A model generated the notes under the pieces. That model had not been told where the DNA came from. It searched no databases and saw only the letters and a list, made by a program, of their open reading frames with translations. Shown here one piece after another: positions 29,355 to 38,437 of a stretch of DNA of 64,000 nt (its first letter is position 1; the number at the start of each line of letters is the position of its first letter). The position numbers and the translations under genes are program-made. The DNA comes from Streptomyces meridianus (GTDB taxonomy: Bacteria > Actinomycetota > Actinomycetes > Streptomycetales > Streptomycetaceae). The stretch covers positions 1 to 64,000 of the forward strand of contig NZ_JAMQGM010000029.1 in NCBI RefSeq assembly GCF_023703325.1, given 5' to 3'.

Positions 29355-31163
29355 ATGGACGGCGGAACGAGGACCGCGGCCGGGACGACCGCGGGCGGCG
29401 GCACGGTGCGCGTCCGCACCGGCAGGTCCTCCCTGGCGACCGGGATCCGCGAAGCCCCCTGGGGACTGACGGTCCTCGCCCTGACGGTCGGTGCCGGAGC
29501 CGGGCTCGGCTCGATCGCCTTCCGGTGGCTGATCGAGACGTTCACCCGCCTGTTCTCCGGCCACGCCGACTACGCAGGCGCCGGTCACGCCGCCAACCCG
29601 CACGTTCCCGGACTCGGCCCGTACTTCGTCGTGCTGGCCCCGGTGCTGGGCGGGCTGCTGTACGGCCCGCTCGTCGACCGCTTCGCCAAGGAGGCCCGCG
29701 GCCACGGCGTCCCCGAGGTGATGCTCGCGGTGGCCCAGCGCGGCGGACGCATCAACCCCAACGTCTCCGTCGTCAAGGCCCTGGCATCGGCCCTGTGCAT
29801 CGGCTCCGGAGGATCGGTGGGCCGGGAGGGCCCGATCGTGCAGATCGGCTCAGCACTCGGCTCCACCCTCGGACGCATGGTCGCGGTCGCCGAGGGCCGG
29901 ATGCGGCTGCTGGTCGCGTGCGGCGCGGCCGGAGGGATCGCCGCCACCTTCAACGCCCCGCTGGCCGGGGTCTTCTTCGCCATGGAGCTGATCCTCAGCG
30001 ACTTCGCCGTCGACGCGTTCGGCGCCGTCGTCCTGGCCTCGGTGTCCGCCTCCGTCATCGGCCGCGCCGCCTTCGGCGACACCGCCTTCCTGACCCTGCC
30101 CGCCTTCCACGTCGACCACGTCGCGCAATACCTGCTGTTCGCCCTGCTCGGCATCGTCGCCGGACTCGTCGGGGTCGGATTCACCCGCGTCCTCTACGCC
30201 GTCGAGGACGCCTGCGACTGGGCCTGGCGCGGCCCGGAGTGGCTCCGGCCCGCCGTGGGCGGCCTGCTGCTCGGGCTGCTGCTGCTCGTCCTCCCGGAGA
30301 TGTACGGCGTCGGCTACCCGGTGCTGGAGAAGGCGACCCGGGGGGACTACGTCGCCGTGTTCCTGCTCCTGCTGCTCGCCGGCAAGATCCTGGCCACCGC
30401 CCTCACCATCGGCATCGGCGGCTCCGGCGGCGTGTTCGCCCCGAGTCTGTTCATCGGCGCAATGCTCGGGGCGGCCTTCGGGTCGACCGTGCACGGCCTG
30501 CTGCCCGGCACGGCGGGCGCGGTCGGCGCCTACGCACTGGTCGGCATGGGGGCGGTGTTCGCCGGGTCCTCGCGCGCGCCCATCACCGCGGTGGTCATCC
30601 TGTTCGAGTTGACCGGGCAGTACTCGATCATCCTGCCGCTCATGCTCGCCATCGTCACGGCCACCCTGACCAGCCGTCTGCTGTCGCGCGACACCGTCTA
30701 CACCCTCAAGCTCCGCCGCCGCGGCATCGACCTGGCCGGGCCGGCGCCCCGCGCGCGCCTCGGCTCTCGCACGGTGTCGTCCGTGATGGAGGGTCTGCCC
30801 CCGACGCTCCCGGCATTCACCGCCCTCGACGAGGCGGCGCCTCTCCTGAGCCTGTCCGAGCACGGGGTTCTGCCGGTGCTCGACTCCGACGGCCGCTACC
30901 TGGGGACCCTGACGGCGCGATCAGTGGCGGAGGCACTCGCCGAGAGTCCCGGGGACGGGCCGGCGCCCCCTGAGACCGCCGGCGAACTGGCGGAACTCCC
31001 CACCCCGGTCACCGCCGACATGGCACTGGCCACCGCACTGCACGCGCTGGTCGCCGCCCCGGGCACCGGTTTGCCCGTACTCGACGCGGACCGGACCCGC
31101 CTGGTCGGCTGGCTCACCCACCAGAGCGCGCTGCGCGCCGTCCATCCGCCCGCGCCGGCCTGA
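29355..31163 (+). CDS. ClC family chloride channel/antiporter with CBS domains
   Basis: Protein of 602 aa: a ClC membrane domain (residues 35-465) followed by two CBS domains (about 490-600). Signature segments are SGGSVGREGPIVQIGSALGS with gating Glu158, and IGGSGGVFAPSLFIGAMLG. The usual GSGIP motif is GHGVP at 117-120, so anion selectivity may differ from E. coli ClC. ATG 29355 has GGAGG 7 bases upstream; an earlier ATG at 29322 overlaps the MarR operator and lacks a binding site. Halide transport fits the fluoride genes 4 kb downstream. Confidence 0.92.
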   Translation: MDGGTRTAAGTTAGGGTVRVRTGRSSLATGIREAPWGLTVLALTVGAGAGLGSIAFRWLIETFTRLFSGHADYAGAGHAANPHVPGLGPYFVVLAPVLGGLLYGPLVDRFAKEARGHGVPEVMLAVAQRGGRINPNVSVVKALASALCIGSGGSVGREGPIVQIGSALGSTLGRMVAVAEGRMRLLVACGAAGGIAATFNAPLAGVFFAMELILSDFAVDAFGAVVLASVSASVIGRAAFGDTAFLTLPAFHVDHVAQYLLFALLGIVAGLVGVGFTRVLYAVEDACDWAWRGPEWLRPAVGGLLLGLLLLVLPEMYGVGYPVLEKATRGDYVAVFLLLLLAGKILATALTIGIGGSGGVFAPSLFIGAMLGAAFGSTVHGLLPGTAGAVGAYALVGMGAVFAGSSRAPITAVVILFELTGQYSIILPLMLAIVTATLTSRLLSRDTVYTLKLRRRGIDLAGPAPRARLGSRTVSSVMEGLPPTLPAFTALDEAAPLLSLSEHGVLPVLDSDGRYLGTLTARSVAEALAESPGDGPAPPETAGELAELPTPVTADMALATALHALVAAPGTGLPVLDADRTRLVGWLTHQSALRAVHPPAPA

Positions 31164-31313
31164 GAGTTCGGCACCCGAGCGGCGGGTCGGGCGCGCGCTC
31201 CCGGCGCAGTGCCTGCGACCTCCGGCGTCCTCCGCTGCCTTCCGGGGACAGCAGGGCGCCGGGGCTCCCGCATGCCCGGCCCGGCCGGCCGGGGACCCGT
31301 CCACACATGACCC

Positions 31314-31353
31314 GGCCCTCCCGGAGCGCGGTGGTGAGCGCTCGGGGAGGGCC
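31314..31353. terminator. Bidirectional terminator between ClC and acyltransferase genes
   Basis: A 16-base stem with one mismatch (31314-31329 and 31338-31353) and an 8-base loop, between convergent genes. Confidence 0.7.
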
Positions 31354-31377
31354 GTGAACGACCGACGGGACCGGCTC

Positions 31378-32583
31378 TCAGCGGCCGGCCGGTACCGGAG
31401 TCCGCTGCGCATCCGGGCGGACGTCGTCCGCCGTGCGGCTGCGGGCCGTCCCGGCGGGGTCCTTCCGGAAGGCCCACTCCATCCTGGGCTCCATCGCGAA
31501 CCGGAACATCCGCTGGACGGGCGGGGTGCACAGGGACGTCACCAAGGCGGCCGCGAAGACCGTCAGGGCGATCATGCCGTCGGCCGTGTGCAGCCACGGC
31601 AGCTCGTACCAGTCCCAGAACCGCGAGCCCTTGGCGAGGAAACCGTGCAGCAGATAGCCGTACAGGGTGCCTGCGCCGAGTGCGGTGAACCACATGGTCC
31701 GCTTCGGCACCCAGACGAAGAAGCACGCGGCCAGAAGCGTCGAGCAACCGAAGAGGGCGAGCGTCATGAGTCCGCCGGTCCAGGCCGGGGCGCCGAGTTC
31801 CTGGGCGCTGTCGCGCTTGTAGAACCAGGCGGCGTTCATGCGCGGCGCGGCCCAGTAGGCGAAGAGCAGCGCGCCGGAAATCACCGGCAGGGAGAGGAGT
31901 TTGGCCTCGCGGCGGCGCAGCAGCTGAAAATGCTCGGGCTTCAGTACGAGACCGAGGACGAAGAACGGCATGAACTGCAGCACGCGCTGCAGATCGAGAT
32001 CGTCACCGATGTCCGGTGACACTGCGGCGAGTACGGCAATCGCCAGCGCGAGCGGAACGGGCCACCGGGCGATTTTCCACAACGGTGTGGACAGCCGCCA
32101 GACGACCAGCGCGACCAGGAACCAGGTGAGATACCACGGATCGAGAAGGCTGATCGGATACGTGGGGTCGTCGTTCGCCACCCGTTTGAACAGCGTGTAC
32201 GCCACCTCGAAGATGATGTACGGCACCGCAACGCCCGTGATCAGGCGCTTCAGCTGAGCCGGCCTCGCGGTGAAGCTGCGCGAGAAGTAGCCGGAGATGA
32301 TGATGAACGCCGGCATGTGAAAGGCGTAGACGAAGATGTAGAGCGCGGCAGCGGTGCGGCTTCCGTCCCTCAGCGGTTCCCACGCGTGACCGCAGGCGAC
32401 GAGGGCGATCGCCAGGTACTTGGCATTGTCGAAGAAGGGGTCCCGTTCCTTGGGTCTGCCCGTCTCCGGTGATCCGGCCCTGCTGTTCTCGGCGTTACCG
32501 CCTCTTTCCTCGTTCCGTGCGGACGCGTCTCCGGCCGGCTGACTCTCCGGGGACTTCCGGCTGTGAAGTGAGGCACTCGTCAT
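31378..32583 (-). CDS. Membrane acyltransferase, family 3 (fucose 4-O-acetylase-like)
   Basis: Integral membrane O-acyltransferase of 401 aa with about ten helices. The N-terminal hallmark is FFDNAKYLAIALVACGHAWE with the catalytic-type His, then AFHMPAFIIISGYFSRSF. A polar, Ser/Glu-rich stretch of 50 residues precedes it. Members acetylate sugars or cell-surface polymers using acyl-CoA. ATG 32583 has GAGGG 6 bases upstream; the longer in-frame extension into the spacer has no coding character. Substrate unknown; it stands alone. Confidence 0.88.
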   Translation of the reverse strand: MTSASLHSRKSPESQPAGDASARNEERGGNAENSRAGSPETGRPKERDPFFDNAKYLAIALVACGHAWEPLRDGSRTAAALYIFVYAFHMPAFIIISGYFSRSFTARPAQLKRLITGVAVPYIIFEVAYTLFKRVANDDPTYPISLLDPWYLTWFLVALVVWRLSTPLWKIARWPVPLALAIAVLAAVSPDIGDDLDLQRVLQFMPFFVLGLVLKPEHFQLLRRREAKLLSLPVISGALLFAYWAAPRMNAAWFYKRDSAQELGAPAWTGGLMTLALFGCSTLLAACFFVWVPKRTMWFTALGAGTLYGYLLHGFLAKGSRFWDWYELPWLHTADGMIALTVFAAALVTSLCTPPVQRMFRFAMEPRMEWAFRKDPAGTARSRTADDVRPDAQRTPVPAGR

Positions 32584-33379
32584 GGGCACCCTCGCCAGGT
32601 ATGGGTGGATGAACGAATTGATGTCGATGCACGACCGCGATGTTGGGCTCGTGACGGCACCCGGGCACCCTAGTAGTGATCTCCTGCGCGTGAAAAATTC
32701 GTTCCGCCCGACGGGGATCCCGACCGCCCGGCACCGAGTGCCGCATTCCGCTCCGGGGATCACACGACTCCGGCTCGCCTGTCGTCGGTGCGCTGCGGTC
32801 CCGTCCCCCGGCATGCCCGACGCGACGGGACGGAACCGTGCCGTCCCGGCGTCCGCGAGCCGCATCCGGGACCGACGGCACTCCGTGACGTGCCTCTCCC
32901 GCCCCGGACGTGACGATGTGACGAAGTCGTCACCCGGAAGGCCCACCGGCCTCTTTCGAATGACGACTCCATCGGCGATGACGGTCGACGACATCCGCCG
33001 AACGGGCGACCGCCAAGATGTCGTGATCATGTTCGCTTCCGCCCGGCGGGCCGCGCCGGCCCGGCGGTTGCGCCATCCGCCGTGACGTGGCCGTGCACCA
33101 CCTCGACCGCTGAACCGCGCTGCTGTTCACTCGAGTTCAGGCGATGGATCCCGCCTGGGCCGCTCAGGCCCGAACCGCCCCTCGGTGGCTGACGGACCCT
33201 GACCACGGGTCAGGAGCGCACGCCCCGAGGAGGTGCCCCCGGTGAAGCCGGCCTCGTCCGCTGCCGAAGTTCCTTCCGGAACGCTCGCCCGGCGTCGGCA
33301 CGCCGCACACTCCTCGCCGCCCTGTCCGAGGACCTCCGTGCGGCACCCGGGCGCGCCCGACGAGAAGGGAACACCAGCG
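32584..33379. other. Long intergenic region, no gene seen
   Basis: 796 bases between the divergent acyltransferase and DUF2180 genes. Composition is less biased than in genes and all open frames look accidental. A small perfect hairpin (CCTGACC, loop ACG, GGTCAGG at 33198-33214) may be an operator or attenuator for the DUF2180 gene. Nothing else supported. Confidence 0.5.
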
Positions 33380-33586
33380 ATGAACTGCTACGACTGCCAC
33401 GCCACCGGAAGTGACACCACCGCCGTCGCCGCCTGCCGCACATGCGGAGCCGGCATCTGCGGCGACCACGCCCACAGCCGACCCGAGACCCTCCACCGCA
33501 TCTCCGGCACGGGGGTGGCCACCCTCCCCCGCTCCGCTCGCCGCATCACCTGCGGCACCTGCACAGCAGCGGAAACCCGGCTGTGA
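33380..33586 (+). CDS. DUF2180 family small zinc-binding protein
   Basis: Protein of 68 aa beginning MNCYDCHATG, the hallmark of DUF2180. Cysteines at 3, 6, 19, 22, 27, 58 and 61 with His30 and His32 can bind two zinc ions in a crossed ribbon. Function unknown; in Streptomyces these genes are often stress-linked. ATG 33380 has GAGAAGGGA about 10 bases upstream. A very strong terminator starts three bases after the stop, so it is a single-gene unit. Confidence 0.85.
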   Translation: MNCYDCHATGSDTTAVAACRTCGAGICGDHAHSRPETLHRISGTGVATLPRSARRITCGTCTAAETRL

Positions 33587-33588
33587 GC

Positions 33589-33634
33589 GGGTGGGGGGCT
33601 GTCCGGCTCTCCGGGCCGGGGCAGCCCCCCACCC
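33589..33634 (+). terminator. Strong terminator of the DUF2180 gene
   Basis: GGGTGGGGGGCTG (33589-33601) pairs perfectly over 13 bases with CAGCCCCCCACCC (33622-33634); loop 20. Confidence 0.78.
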
Positions 33635-33850
33635 GGATCGGGGACGGTTGCGATCACCGACGCCCGGGTCGTCGGCTGCCGGGACCACCTCCCGCCCCCG
33701 GTCAGGAAGCCGATTGACCGGCACCGGCCGGGGCACCCGGAAGACGTCCCGGGCCCGTACCCCCGCGGTGCACCCGGCCTCGCTCGGGGGCCCCGGGCCG
33801 TTCGCGCACGGCCGCGGCCACGGCACGGCACTCCCGGCCAGGAGGACACG

Positions 33851-34351
33851 ATGGAACCGTTCGACGTGATCGTGGAGATCCCCCAGGGCTCCCGCAACAA
33901 GTACGAGATGGACCACGAGCAGCACCGGATCCGGCTGGACCGGCTGCTCTTCACCTCGACCCAGTACCCGGCGGACTACGGCTACATCGACCACACCCTC
34001 GGCCGGGACGGGGACCCGCTGGATGCGCTGGTCACGGTCGGCGAGCCGACGTTCCCCGGCTGCACCATCCGGTGCCGGGCCATCGGCATGTTCGTCATGC
34101 GGGACGAGAAGGGCCCCGACGAGAAGGTCCTCTGCTTCCCCTCCCACGACCCGCGCTATGCGGCGGTCCAGGACATCACGGACGTGAGCGAGTTCGACCG
34201 GCTGGAGATCACCCATTTCTTCGAGGTCTACAAGGACCTCGAACCCGGAAAATCGGTCGAGGGGTCGCACTGGGAGGGCCGGGAACGGGCCTACGGCGAG
34301 ATCGAGGCCTCCCGCAGCCGCGCGGCGGGTCCGGCGGGGCATCCGGGGTGA
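33851..34351 (+). CDS. ppa: Inorganic pyrophosphatase, family I
   Basis: Soluble magnesium-dependent pyrophosphatase of 166 aa. The signature DGDPLDALV with its three Asp residues is present, as are IPQGSRNKYEMD and PADYGYIDHTLGRDG. It hydrolyses pyrophosphate to drive biosynthesis. ATG 33851 follows AGGAGG. Streptomyces normally has one core ppa elsewhere, so this may be a second copy. Family I enzymes are strongly inhibited by fluoride, which makes its place just before the crcB operon notable. Confidence 0.93.
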   Translation: MEPFDVIVEIPQGSRNKYEMDHEQHRIRLDRLLFTSTQYPADYGYIDHTLGRDGDPLDALVTVGEPTFPGCTIRCRAIGMFVMRDEKGPDEKVLCFPSHDPRYAAVQDITDVSEFDRLEITHFFEVYKDLEPGKSVEGSHWEGRERAYGEIEASRSRAAGPAGHPG

Positions 34352-34399
34352 GCGGTCGGCCAGGCACCGTACAAGGAGGGCTCGGTACTCTGGGCGTCT

Positions 34400-34468
34400 G
34401 CGGTGATCCGTTCGCCGCGCGGCGGTGGGGCCCGCCGCACCCAACCGCGGCAGCGCTGCCGCCAACGG
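34400..34468 (+). promoter_or_regulatory. Structured leader of the crcB operon, possible fluoride-responsive element
   Basis: The hairpin GCGGTGA-TCCGT-TCGCCGC (34400-34418) has loop-side bases CCGTT (34408-34412) complementary to AACGG at 34464-34468, giving a possible pseudoknot. Two more hairpins lie between. A stem-loop plus distal pseudoknot upstream of crcB recalls the fluoride riboswitch, but the conserved GATG and CTCCTGC bases are not matched, so this is at best a divergent form. Confidence 0.25.
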
Positions 34469-34544
34469 TCCCTGCTTGCGTCGAGGTGCGTCCGCCGGGA
34501 ACGGCCGACGCCCTGCGAGTGGGGAGTGGTATGGGTGAAAGGCC

Positions 34545-35018
34545 GTGGCAAGAGTCGTGAACGAGCCCAGGGATCCCGATGTCGATCTCCATGTGCCGGC
34601 GCAGCGGCGCGAGTGGAGTCGAGGACAGCTGACACTGGTGGCCACCGTGGCCCTCGGCGGCGGCGTGGGGGCCACCGCCCGGTACGGGGCATCGCTGCTG
34701 TGGCCGACGGCACCCGACTCGTTTCCGTGGACGACACTGGCGGTCAACGCGGTGGGCTGTGCGGTCATCGGCGTCTTCATGGTCGTGATCACCGATGTGT
34801 GGGCGGCCCACCGGCTGGTGCGGCCGTTCTTCGGCACCGGTGTGCTGGGTGGCTTCACGACGTTCTCCACCTATGCGGTGGACATCCAGCAACTGGTCGT
34901 CCACGGGCGGGCCGCCGCCGGCCTCGCCTACATGGCGGCAACGGTGTGCGTGGCGCTGGCGTCGGTGTGGGCCGCGGCCGCGGCGACGCGGCGCCTGGTC
35001 GACGGGAGGCAGCGATGA
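34545..35018 (+). CDS. crcB: Fluoride channel subunit CrcB/Fluc (1)
   Basis: Fluoride channel subunit of 157 aa with four transmembrane helices. Family motifs are [26 protein letters not shown] and [15 protein letters not shown]. The 25-residue polar N-terminal extension is longer than usual; GTG 34557 is an alternative start. Followed by DUF190 (ATGA overlap) and a second crcB, so the functional channel is probably a heterodimer of two subunits, as in other Gram-positive bacteria. It expels fluoride passively. Confidence 0.9.
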   Translation: MARVVNEPRDPDVDLHVPAQRREWSRGQLTLVATVALGGGVGATARYGASLLWPTAPDSFPWTTLAVNAVGCAVIGVFMVVITDVWAAHRLVRPFFGTGVLGGFTTFSTYAVDIQQLVVHGRAAAGLAYMAATVCVALASVWAAAAATRRLVDGRQR

Positions 35019-35362
35019 CGAGACTCACCGGCAGGGCACTCCGGCTGACGGTGTTCATCGGGGAGAACGACGTCTGGCATCACAAACCGCTGTTCTCCGA
35101 GATCGTGCATCGTGCGCATGCAGCGGGCCTGGCCGGCGCCTCGGTGTTCCGCGGAATCGAGGGCTTCGGCGCCTCGTCGCTGATCCACACCGCCCGATTG
35201 CTGTCGCTCAGCGAGGATCTGCCGGTGGCGATCGTGATCGTCGACGACGAGACGAGGATCCGTGCGTTCCTGCCACAACTCGACGAGTTGGTGCGGGAAG
35301 GACTGGTGATGCTCGACGCGTGCGAGGTCATCCGCTACGAGGGCCGGGACCAGAAGAAGTGA
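35015..35362 (+). CDS. DUF190 family protein
   Basis: Small cytoplasmic PII-like fold protein of 115 aa. [20 protein letters not shown] and [16 protein letters not shown] are the DUF190 signatures. Genes of this family are very often placed with crcB. It overlaps the stop of the first crcB and the start of the second by four bases each, so it is made in step with the channel and may regulate it. Mechanism unknown. Confidence 0.9.
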   Translation: MTRLTGRALRLTVFIGENDVWHHKPLFSEIVHRAHAAGLAGASVFRGIEGFGASSLIHTARLLSLSEDLPVAIVIVDDETRIRAFLPQLDELVREGLVMLDACEVIRYEGRDQKK

Positions 35363-35712
35363 ACTGGGTACTCGTCATCGCCGGTGCCATGGTCGGAGCG
35401 CCCCTGCGCTATCTGACCGACCGGGCCGTGCAGCGGCGGCACGACTCGGTCTTTCCGTGGGGGACGTTCACGGTGAACGTCGTGGGGTGCCTGACCCTGG
35501 GAGCAGTGACCGGTGTCGCGTCCCCGCACGTCCAGCTGCTCCTGGGGACCGGACTGTGCGGGGCTCTGACCACCTACTCCACGTTCTCCTACGAGACGCT
35601 GCGGCTGGCCGAGGACGGCGCGGGCTTCTTCGCTGCGGCGAATGCCGTGGCGAGTGCGGTCGCGGGGCTCGCGGCGGCATTCGCCGGTGCGGCGGTGGCG
35701 CAGGCGCTGTGA
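35359..35712 (+). CDS. crcB: Fluoride channel subunit CrcB/Fluc (2)
   Basis: Second fluoride channel subunit, 117 aa, four helices. Motifs: [27 protein letters not shown] and [18 protein letters not shown] 35359 overlaps the DUF190 stop (GTGA). Sequence differs clearly from subunit 1, as expected for a heterodimeric pair. Last gene of the operon. Confidence 0.92.
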   Translation: MNWVLVIAGAMVGAPLRYLTDRAVQRRHDSVFPWGTFTVNVVGCLTLGAVTGVASPHVQLLLGTGLCGALTTYSTFSYETLRLAEDGAGFFAAANAVASAVAGLAAAFAGAAVAQAL

Positions 35713-35937
35713 CGGGGTCCCGCGTCCCGGCCGGCCACGGGACGGTGCCTGCGCGCCGACAGTGACCGCGCGGCCGGACCGCGAATGTCGGCAGGTCCGC
35801 CGGGGCCGACCGGGAACGTACACGGCGACCGCCCGGCAGCCGTCGGGTCCGACGGGCCCGAGCGGGGGCAGCCGTTCCCCGAATCCGGCCGGCTCCCTGC
35901 CGACGGCCCGCACCCGAGTTCCCCGCCATCACTATTC

Positions 35938-35971
35938 GTGTTAGTCTATAACTAAAGTTAGTGACTAACAC
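35938..35971. promoter_or_regulatory. Nested palindromic operator upstream of the FAD monooxygenase
   Basis: Outer arms GTGTTAGT (35938-35945) and ACTAACAC (35964-35971) and inner arms TAACT and AGTTA (35949-35953, 35956-35960) share one centre. The AT-rich 34-base site ends 9 bases before the ATG. It is a probable operator for the TetR protein encoded next in the operon. Confidence 0.7.
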
Positions 35972-35980
35972 GGAGTGTCC

Positions 35981-37516
35981 ATGTCCACTGTGGTGATCGC
36001 CGGTGCCGGCCCGACGGGGCTCGCCCTCGCCTGCGGGCTCGCCGCCTCCGGCGTCCGGGTCCGTCTGCTGGAGAAGCGCGAGGAGCCCGCGCTCACCTCG
36101 CGCGCGCTCGGTCTGCAGCCACGCGGAGCGGAGGTACTGGACCGCCTCGGCGCGCTCGCGGATCTGCCCGACCGTTCCGTGCCCGTCGCCCGGGTCGTCA
36201 CCCACGTCAACGGCACGCCGGTGGCCGACCTGCCCGTGGGCCGGCCCACGCCGCTGGTGACGAGGCCCGGACTGCTCATCTCCCAGGCGGAGATCGAAGC
36301 GTCCCTGCGCCATCGGCTCCGTGAACTGGGATGCGAGGTGGAGTGGGGAAAGGAGATCCACGCCGTCGCCCAGGACGCCTCCGGCGTGAGCGTCTCGTGC
36401 TCCGGGGAGAAGATCCGGTCCTCGTGGCTGATCGGGTGCGACGGCGCACACAGCCGCGTGCGCAAGGCGGCGGGGATCGGTTTCCCCGGAGTGCCCGTCG
36501 CCGAGGACTTCCTCCTGGCGGACGTGCGGGCCCCTCTGCCACTGCCGCGGGACGCCGTGTCCGTGTGGCTCCGGGCCGACAGCATGCTCGGTGCCTTCCC
36601 GCTGCCCGGCGACGGGATCTGGCGTCTCATGGCGCCCGCACGGGCCGAGAGCGTGAGCCCCGGATCCGGAGGCGTCCCGGACGAACTGACCCGGCAGCTG
36701 CGGGACCGGACCGGCCTCAAGCCCCCCGTGGCGGAAGAAGTGCTCTGGTCCTCACGGTTCCGCATCCACCGACGACTGGCGTCGACCTACCGGAGCGGCC
36801 GCGTTCTGCTGGCCGGCGATGCCGCCCACATCCACAGCCCCTTCGGCGGACAGGGCATGAACACCGGCCTCGGGGACGCGGAGAACCTCGCCTGGAAGCT
36901 GGCGCTCGTCGCCCACGGGGCCGCCCCCGGCACCCTGCTGGACACCTATGAGGCCGAGCGCAGGCCCGTCGCCCGCGAGGTGCTGGCTTCCACGAGTTCG
37001 CTCACGCGCCTGGTCGTCGGGGACACCGCCCTCGCCCGGGCCGCGCGCGACCGCGTCTTCGTACCGCTGATGAACCGGCCGCTGGTCCAGAGGCTCGTCC
37101 GGGAGCGGTCCTCGCAGCTGAGGATCCACTACCGCGGCGGTCCGCTGGGCGCCCGGCTGCGCGAGCGGTGGGCGCCGGGCCCTCCGCGGGCGGGGGACCG
37201 GGTGCCGGATCTGGTATGCCGGCACCCCGACGGCTCGCCGACCCGGCTCCATGCGGAACTGGGAGCCCGCTGGGCACTGCTGATCCCCGGACCGGGCAAC
37301 GGGGCGGCGTACCGCACGACCGCCGAGCGTCACCTGGGACCGGAGACCCGCGTCATTCCGCTGGTGCCGTGCACGGCCGGGCACCGTTGCGTCATGCTGG
37401 TGAGGCCGGACGGTCATCTGGCCTGGCGGGGCAGTTCCGCCGCCTCGCTCGACGCATGGCTGAGGCACGGACTCGGCATCACCGAGCCCCACCCCCCGGA
37501 GGACGACGACGCATGA
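35981..37516 (+). CDS. FAD-dependent aromatic monooxygenase (class A)
   Basis: Flavoprotein monooxygenase of 511 aa. VIAGAGPTGLALACGLAASG near the N terminus is the FAD Rossmann motif, IGCDGAHSRVRKAAG the DG motif, and LLAGDAAHIHSPFGGQGMNT the GD motif. A C-terminal thioredoxin-like extension is typical of the PheA/TfdB-like group. It hydroxylates an aromatic or polyketide compound using NAD(P)H. ATG 35981 has CGGAG just upstream. It is coupled to a TetR gene (ATGA) and preceded by a dyad-symmetric operator, so it is likely induced by its substrate; resistance by drug modification is possible. Confidence 0.9.
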   Translation: MSTVVIAGAGPTGLALACGLAASGVRVRLLEKREEPALTSRALGLQPRGAEVLDRLGALADLPDRSVPVARVVTHVNGTPVADLPVGRPTPLVTRPGLLISQAEIEASLRHRLRELGCEVEWGKEIHAVAQDASGVSVSCSGEKIRSSWLIGCDGAHSRVRKAAGIGFPGVPVAEDFLLADVRAPLPLPRDAVSVWLRADSMLGAFPLPGDGIWRLMAPARAESVSPGSGGVPDELTRQLRDRTGLKPPVAEEVLWSSRFRIHRRLASTYRSGRVLLAGDAAHIHSPFGGQGMNTGLGDAENLAWKLALVAHGAAPGTLLDTYEAERRPVAREVLASTSSLTRLVVGDTALARAARDRVFVPLMNRPLVQRLVRERSSQLRIHYRGGPLGARLRERWAPGPPRAGDRVPDLVCRHPDGSPTRLHAELGARWALLIPGPGNGAAYRTTAERHLGPETRVIPLVPCTAGHRCVMLVRPDGHLAWRGSSAASLDAWLRHGLGITEPHPPEDDDA

Positions 37517-38100
37517 ACCGCCCGGCGAGACCACCCGCGGGCCTGCGGGAACGCAAGAAGGCACAGACCCGGCGCACCATCCAGGAACAGGCACTCCGCC
37601 TGTTCCTGGACCAGGGTTACGACAACACCACCGTCGGGCAGATCGCCCGGGCCGCCGACGTCTCGAGCATGACGTTCTTCCGCCACTTCCCGACCAAGGA
37701 GTCCGTGGTCGAATCCGACGACTACGACCCCCTCGTCGTGCGACTCATCGAACAGCGGCCGCCCGAGGAGACACCGCTCGCCGCGCTCCGGCACGCCCTG
37801 CAGGAGGGCCTGGCCGGCGTCTACGCCACCGACCGGGAGGCGCTCTTCGTCCGCACCCGCCTCATCCTCACGACCCCCGCGCTACGTGCCCGCCTCTGGG
37901 AGAACCAGCACGCCACGGAGGAGATGCTCACCACGGCCCTCGCGGCCCGCTGCGGGCAGGAACCCGCCCTGCGGCTCCGCGTCACGGCCGCCGCCGCTCT
38001 GGCCGCGCTCACCGCGGCCCTCACGGTCTGGGTGGAGGGCGACGGCGAGGCCCATCTGCCCGCCCTGGTCGAGGAGGCCTTCGCAGCGCTGCGACCGTGA
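37513..38100 (+). CDS. TetR family regulator of the monooxygenase operon
   Basis: TetR repressor of 195 aa with an N-terminal helix-turn-helix (TTVGQIARAADVSSMTFFRH) and a C-terminal ligand domain. The start overlaps the monooxygenase stop by four bases. It is likely to bind the palindrome at 35938-35971 and so control its own operon. Ligand unknown. Confidence 0.9.
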   Translation: MNRPARPPAGLRERKKAQTRRTIQEQALRLFLDQGYDNTTVGQIARAADVSSMTFFRHFPTKESVVESDDYDPLVVRLIEQRPPEETPLAALRHALQEGLAGVYATDREALFVRTRLILTTPALRARLWENQHATEEMLTTALAARCGQEPALRLRVTAAAALAALTAALTVWVEGDGEAHLPALVEEAFAALRP

Positions 38101-38437
38101 GGCACCGGTGCGCGCCCGCCCGGGTACGGACGTCGATGGTGGCGGCGGCCGACCGGGGCCGCCCTCGGCGGGCGTCCGCACGGTCCGGTCCGCAGGGGTG
38201 GCCGAACACCCGCCGAACCTGCCCGTCCGGTCCGGGGCGGGTTGGAACAGCACACGCGGAAAAAGGCTGTCGGCGTGCCGGTGCACCGTCAGGAAGGTCC
38301 GTCCGGCACCGCGTCCCGGGACCGCTCGCGGACGCCTGCCGGTCCGGGGCGGCCAACCGGTAGTGTGTTCCGCGGTGTGCCGGGAAGCCTGGTCGGCGAA
38401 CAACGCAGTGGTCTGTTCACCGATCGGGGGGAACGTC
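38101..38437. other. Intergenic region, no gene seen
   Basis: 337 bases between tetR and the antiporter gene. No supported coding sequence or operator; it probably holds the antiporter promoter. Confidence 0.45.

Noticed and set aside
33198-33214. Small hairpin upstream of the DUF2180 gene as a terminator
   Set aside because: Seven-base stem with three-base loop, far from any upstream gene end on the plus strand; role undecided.
34400-34468. Canonical fluoride riboswitch
   Set aside because: The invariant bases around GATG and CTCCTGC are not found; kept only as a weak structured-leader candidate.
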